A model generated the notes under the pieces. That model had not been told where the DNA came from. It worked only from the letters and a program-made list of their open reading frames with translations, and searched no databases. The translations under genes were made by a program, and so were the position numbers. From contig OX485803.1 of NCBI GenBank assembly GCA_950295325.1, forward strand, positions 75,531,554-75,595,553: 64,000 nucleotides of DNA, in the 5' to 3' direction. Positions 59,680 through 64,000 of the stretch are shown here, piece after piece; within the stretch, counting starts at the first letter, position 1; each line of letters begins with the position of its first letter. Source of the DNA: Polytrichum commune. Lineage: Eukaryota > Streptophyta > Polytrichopsida > Polytrichales > Polytrichaceae.

Positions 59680-60840
59680 TTCTTCTAATAATGTTTGTTG
59701 ATGTTGGAAATTAACATCTTGCTCAATTTATTCATAAAATATTGCATGGTCATCATATTTACAACTGAAAAATATGAAGGATGCTCCACTACAAAATTTG
59801 ATAGTAATTGGGCATACTTATAAGCTTGAAGAAGCTTGACTATTGGTGTTGGCTGGTCATCCACATCATTCCCTTCCATTGGCCCTTTATTCAAATTCAA
59901 ACCCAAATGAATTCTTCTACCCCATGCCAAATTCACCAACTTAGCCATGTTGTACTCTGCATCAACAACTTTTCCTCTTGCCAATTGTACATATTCTTCA
60001 GTAGGAGATTCTTTACTTCCAAGAATCAAAGAGGAAATGAGACTTCCCAATTCATTTGTTGTTTCTTTCATTCTTCATTTCTCATGTTCACCATCTATGG
60101 CCAAATGGGCACTCCAATATGCAGGTGAAATCTTGGACATCCTTCAGTTGTTTCGCATAATTTGGAGATTTGTCTCTCTCCACACTTGAGAGTATCGCAT
60201 ACTAGCTTCCCTTACATTAGGCATTATTTTCCTCAAATCATGGTGAGTAATAAAAGAATCAAACTAAGAGAGAACCCATTCCAAGGCTTCTTCTTACATT
60301 GAACTTTGATGTAGCAATTATTCCCTAATCACAGGGTTGTACCACACTTGTAACATTAGGTAGTAAGAAAGCAATAATAATATTGCTCGATTGCAAGGTT
60401 GAAAAATCAAATGAATCGCCCCTATCAACATGCTTAAAGGATTGAGTAGCAAGATTGTCTAAATTTAAAAATATCTTTTACTTTTGGGATTTGAAATGTA
60501 CGTTGAGGCTCATCATTCAATTGTCAAAGACATAATGAGAAGGTCAATGTTGACCAAATTATGTGTAAGTTGGTTTTTTGTGTAGATGTGATCATCAACA
60601 CCATGTTGTTGAAATTATAATCGAAGTTAAAAGCATCCGCCACTCAAGACTACCATCACCTCCAGAGCCAAGAAATTGAAGAGTGACTTGGGCAAATTTA
60701 GGAGTATAAGTTGGAAATGATTGAAACTTCCAATTTGAAGAGATGTGAAATTCATGTGTGAGGACAAATTTGAATCAAGAAGGGAAATCAACAGCTTCAT
60801 AATTCTCGTTTGCAAATCTAGCCATCCCTAAACGCTTCAA
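59680..60840 (-). pseudogene. decayed Tigger/pogo-like (CENP-B/jerky type) transposase
   Basis: The minus strand reads SSNIIIAFLLPNVTSVVQPCD, a stop, then GIIATSKFNVRRSL (about 60.40-60.29 kb). This matches the DDE_1 superfamily landmark (FLPPNTTSxLQPxDxGxIxxFK) that precedes the C-terminal part. Downstream comes WNGFSLSLI-like sequence and an open frame 60071-59685 with QPTPIVKLLQAYKYAQLLSN, consistent with the family's helical tail. Many stops and frameshifts: dead. Flanking GTCATATTATC/AATATGAC words (59420-59480, 61035-61130) may be worn ends but do not form a clear TIR. Confidence 0.65.
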
Positions 60841-61913
60841 CCTCCACTTGTACCCAAAGACTTAAAAGTGCAAGGTTCGTTATGAAATCAAGGTTTAAAA
60901 CAATTGACTTGAGTTAACTAAAATTAACCATTGATGACTTTTCCATGTACTCCCCGATCCTAAGGTAGATCCTTAGTGTGGATCCCACCACCTACATGCA
61001 TTCATTACCTTTATTATATGACAAATCGGGCCTAAAAATATCATATTACGAGCATTAGAGGCATATTATTGGGGTAAATTAACACTAGAAAGTTTGGTTG
61101 ACGGGAAATACGTCGTATAATTGAGGTGTCGTATTATTGGGGTTACATTATATATATATATATTCCTATTGTTATTAAATATTTTGGCATGGGAGAGGGA
61201 TACTAATAATAATTATTATTATATAGCTGGACGTGTCTTCCAGAAGTGAGCACTTGTTAGAATTTCCATGGAAATGTTCATCTTCTCCAACTTTCTTTTC
61301 CAAATCTAGATTAAACTTAAGGTAGATGGGTCTTAAGTGGCTTGTTTTCTTCAATGGACCCTATATTTGATTGGTATGTGGTTCCGTGAGGATCAAAGAG
61401 CAAACATCATAAAGACACATATTTAAAAGAGATTAGACTATGTCTTCAAATATGAATAACTGCTCTACACTCAATAGTGAACACAATTGGGAGGACCTAT
61501 ATATCCGGTTAGGAAATCAACAACATGCGCTTCCGATACCATAAAAAATCTTATTCTCAATTCAGTTTTTGCAGATGTTGCATTGTAGATATGCTAATGC
61601 AACACAAGCTTCGTTGTGTATATCTGATCGGTAGAAGTTGGAGAACATGAACTAATGAGCCAAATAAAAACCACATACCTTCAGGCAAGAGCAACTCAAG
61701 CTCTACATTTTTTGCACTCCACAGCTCTTAATAACTATAAACATTCAACTGTCAAGAATCTTAGTATCAAGTTGCACAAGAAGGTTCGGGGCGATGACGT
61801 ACCCAAGCACTCTTCTTGTGACCGGTACTTATTCAGCTTTGTTGCACACACCAACTTTCAATGTTAGATGACAGATTTATCAAAGCAGCTAGCGTTGTGT
61901 TGCATTGCATTGA
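60841..61913. other. spacer, with a (TA)n tract
   Basis: ATATATATATAT at 61149-61161. A small + frame (61655-61867) has no known motif. Confidence 0.5.
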
Positions 61914-62450
61914 GGGCCGCTTTACACCTAGAGGCCAGGCCAATTCGTTGTGTAAGAGGCTTGAAATCCTCACTTGTGATTGGCCAAAAGGCTAAAATCG
62001 GTCCCAACCCCTTTACACCTAGAGGCCGGGCCGATTTGGTGGTATGAATTTTTTTAATAAAAAAAATGCATGGTATGACACGGCCTGAGCTCATTGAATT
62101 GAGTGCACCTAAAATGGAAGGCCAATTCTTGGCCTCGGGGCCAATGTCGAATTTCAATAAATAAAAAAATCTTCAATAAAATATGATTTTTTTAGCGAAC
62201 CATATCCATTGGATTATGTGGGAATATGAACGGCTCTATGCTAGATTATGCTAGATCCGTTGGATTACGCTAAATTTATTGAATTGGCCTAGCTTCTTGG
62301 CCCTAAGACCTTTACATATGGGAAAATTGGCCCCCATTAAAATCTTATTATAATGTGTAGTTGACGCTGGCCTCCAACCCAAAAGGGGCTGAAATTTCAT
62401 GTAATCAACCTCAAGGGGAATTGGCCCGGCCTCTAGGTGTAAAACGGCCC
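61914..62450 (-). mobile_element. Harbinger-type MITE, 537 bp
   Basis: Inverted copy of 6734-7266: ends GGGCCGCTTTACACCTAGAGG and GGCCGTTTTACACCTAGAGG (inverted). 3-bp duplication TGA at 61911-61913 and 62451-62453. Confidence 0.88.
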
Positions 62451-62453
62451 TGA

Positions 62454-63609
62454 GGTGGGGTTTGTGTTTCTTGAATTCACAGACGTTTTGACAACCAAGT
62501 ATCAGTCCTGGGTATGGATCCATGCTGCTCCCGTCCAAGGCTGGATGATTAAAACAAACAAGTTAGATTTCATAGTTATTTGTGCAAATAAAAATACAAG
62601 TTGGAATTTATCAAGCCCACATAGACAAAATTTAGAAACTATTTCAGTCGGGCCTTTAAGCAAGGATTTTACCAGCACATGTGGAACACCTGTCGAAATT
62701 GATAATGTTCCATATTGCACATGCAAAGAGTTCACATCCCGTCATGTCTAGTCTTGTTATACTATGTGATAGTGATGTGATGTTGGATCCACAAACGTCA
62801 CAAGTGGCAAGGGTGTAATACTGTCAAACTGATGCAACCAATCCTTGGTCAACAATTTGGTCGACTACAAAATAATAATCGATATAGTAGTTGACTACAA
62901 TGGTCTAATGGTCAACTATGAAAGGAGAAGACATTAATTAATATATTTAAAATGAATTAGCTAAAATGAGTGCATTAATTTAAGTTCCTTTTTGAAATGA
63001 CAAAGGCCCTTTCAAATGGTATGTCACAAAAATGATCACTTCATTACTAATGAGGATCTTTTCATACTTTGAACTTCCAAGTGAAATACATGCTTAATCG
63101 AAGGTTTCACTTTGGAAACGAAATCCTAGTCAAATGCTTATTTACTAAGTGGAAGTGAACAAAGAGAGAGAGATGACACCAAATTCTGGAGTTGGGCGTG
63201 TGAATGATGGATGCTTCACCTTGGTCATAGCTACAAGCTTGTATGTGAACCCGAAACAAGTTTATTAAGCATGGTTATGAAACAACTGAAAGTGAATATA
63301 TATAGTAGATTTTCGCGTCTTTAAGTTGAGGCGCACTCAATATGGGATTTATAAACATGACAGCCTTCAAAAATGCAAGGGCAACTTTCTTTGAAGTTGG
63401 GCAAGACCGGCAATGTTTTTCTATTGGATGCAATTTTTTTAATTTTTTTTCTCAAGTTGCATGAGGGTTGTGAGTCATGGGCCCCGGTCCTTATCCTATC
63501 AAGGGACCCATCATCCAAAAAGCTTGTTTGAGGAAGGTAAGCGTCCGCCTTTTTAGGTTGCACAATTTCTACAAATTTGCTTTCCCCCTGTGTCCATTGA
63601 CAATATTTA
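62454..63609. other. no recognisable gene
   Basis: The + frame 62455-62751 (VWIHAAPVQGWMIKTNK; YCTCKEFTSRHV) has no motif I know. The rest is AT-rich and non-coding. Confidence 0.45.
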
Positions 63610-63617
63610 CCTTGCAT

Positions 63618-63843
63618 CTATGATCGGGGAGAACCGGCAGTTAGTTGCAGATGAACCGGTTGAGTTTGAAAAATAACCAGTTGAAGTTCAAGACTTCAGG
63701 AAAATTACTGATCACTTTAGAGGAATTTATGGAATATACCTCAAATCAATACAGAAAAAACGAAGGATGTCAACATGTAACCGGTTGGACTTGCAAACAC
63801 TAGGATCTCAACCAATTAGGCCCAAAAATCTCCCCGATCACTG
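63618..63843. mobile_element. hAT-type MITE, 226 bp
   Basis: Same length and about 95 percent the same sequence as 58521-58746. Ends CTATGATCGGGGAGA and CAGTGATCGGGGAGA. 8-bp duplication CCTTGCAT (63610-63617) and CCTTGAAT (63844-63851), one change. Confidence 0.88.
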
Positions 63844-64000
63844 CCTTGAATATGGTGAAGCTAATCACCATGATTTTTTGGAGCCACATAATATAATTTT
63901 TTGGACACTAATCACAACTCATTCCTGGCCCACGTAACTCATGGAGACGGCCAATGAATGTTTAAATTGAAGGTGTGTGGATCTTCTTTGCCAATTAAAA

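Overview
The window is nuclear DNA from a land plant, most likely a non-flowering one (moss, liverwort, lycophyte or fern). Its only confidently named host gene is a complete three-exon COI1, the F-box/LRR jasmonate receptor, at 38555-41925(+). COI1 is a land-plant gene. In this copy the ligand-pocket position equal to Arabidopsis Ala384 is Ile, a bulky residue as expected of dn-OPDA-type (bryophyte-like) receptors rather than JA-Ile receptors. Low gene density, spliceosomal introns and a large variety of plant DNA transposons fit this. I cannot name the species.

Layout. 1-11.7 kb: a decayed hAT transposase, then a 3.5-kb PIF/Harbinger element (2608-6104) with transposase and Myb-like ORF2. 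It sits inside a 0.5-kb MITE that has the same ends, and other TIR elements follow. 11,770-26,118: one 14.3-kb Mutator-like element (MULE) bounded by a 9-bp target duplication. It holds a 927-aa MULE transposase on + and, converging on it from the - strand, a five-exon gene ending in a Ulp1-type cysteine protease. It also has a third unknown gene on - and a captured piece of an FAD oxidoreductase gene. 26-37.5 kb: almost only MITEs (Harbinger, hAT and an unclassified palindromic-end family), many nested, plus a 2.5-kb long-inverted-repeat element containing a decayed LINE. 37.7-42.3 kb: COI1 with its leader, two introns and a poly(A) signal. 43-50.7 kb: decayed sequence with a Copia integrase fragment and unassigned relics. 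51.4-57.3 kb: two likely genes for small multi-pass membrane proteins, one on each strand. 57.3-64 kb: MITEs and a Tigger/pogo-like transposase relic.

How it works together: the MULE carries what an autonomous element needs (intact DDE and SWIM motifs, ends, target duplication) plus a protease gene broken only by one extra A in a homopolymer. The Harbinger element has one nonsense codon; its ends match several MITEs here, so it or its relatives probably mobilised them. COI1 is unaffected by the transposons except that its first intron contains repeated copies of its own exon-1/intron junction.

All identifications were made by reading motifs. Splice sites were chosen by GT/AG, reading phase and, for COI1, agreement with the known family; none was tested against transcripts.
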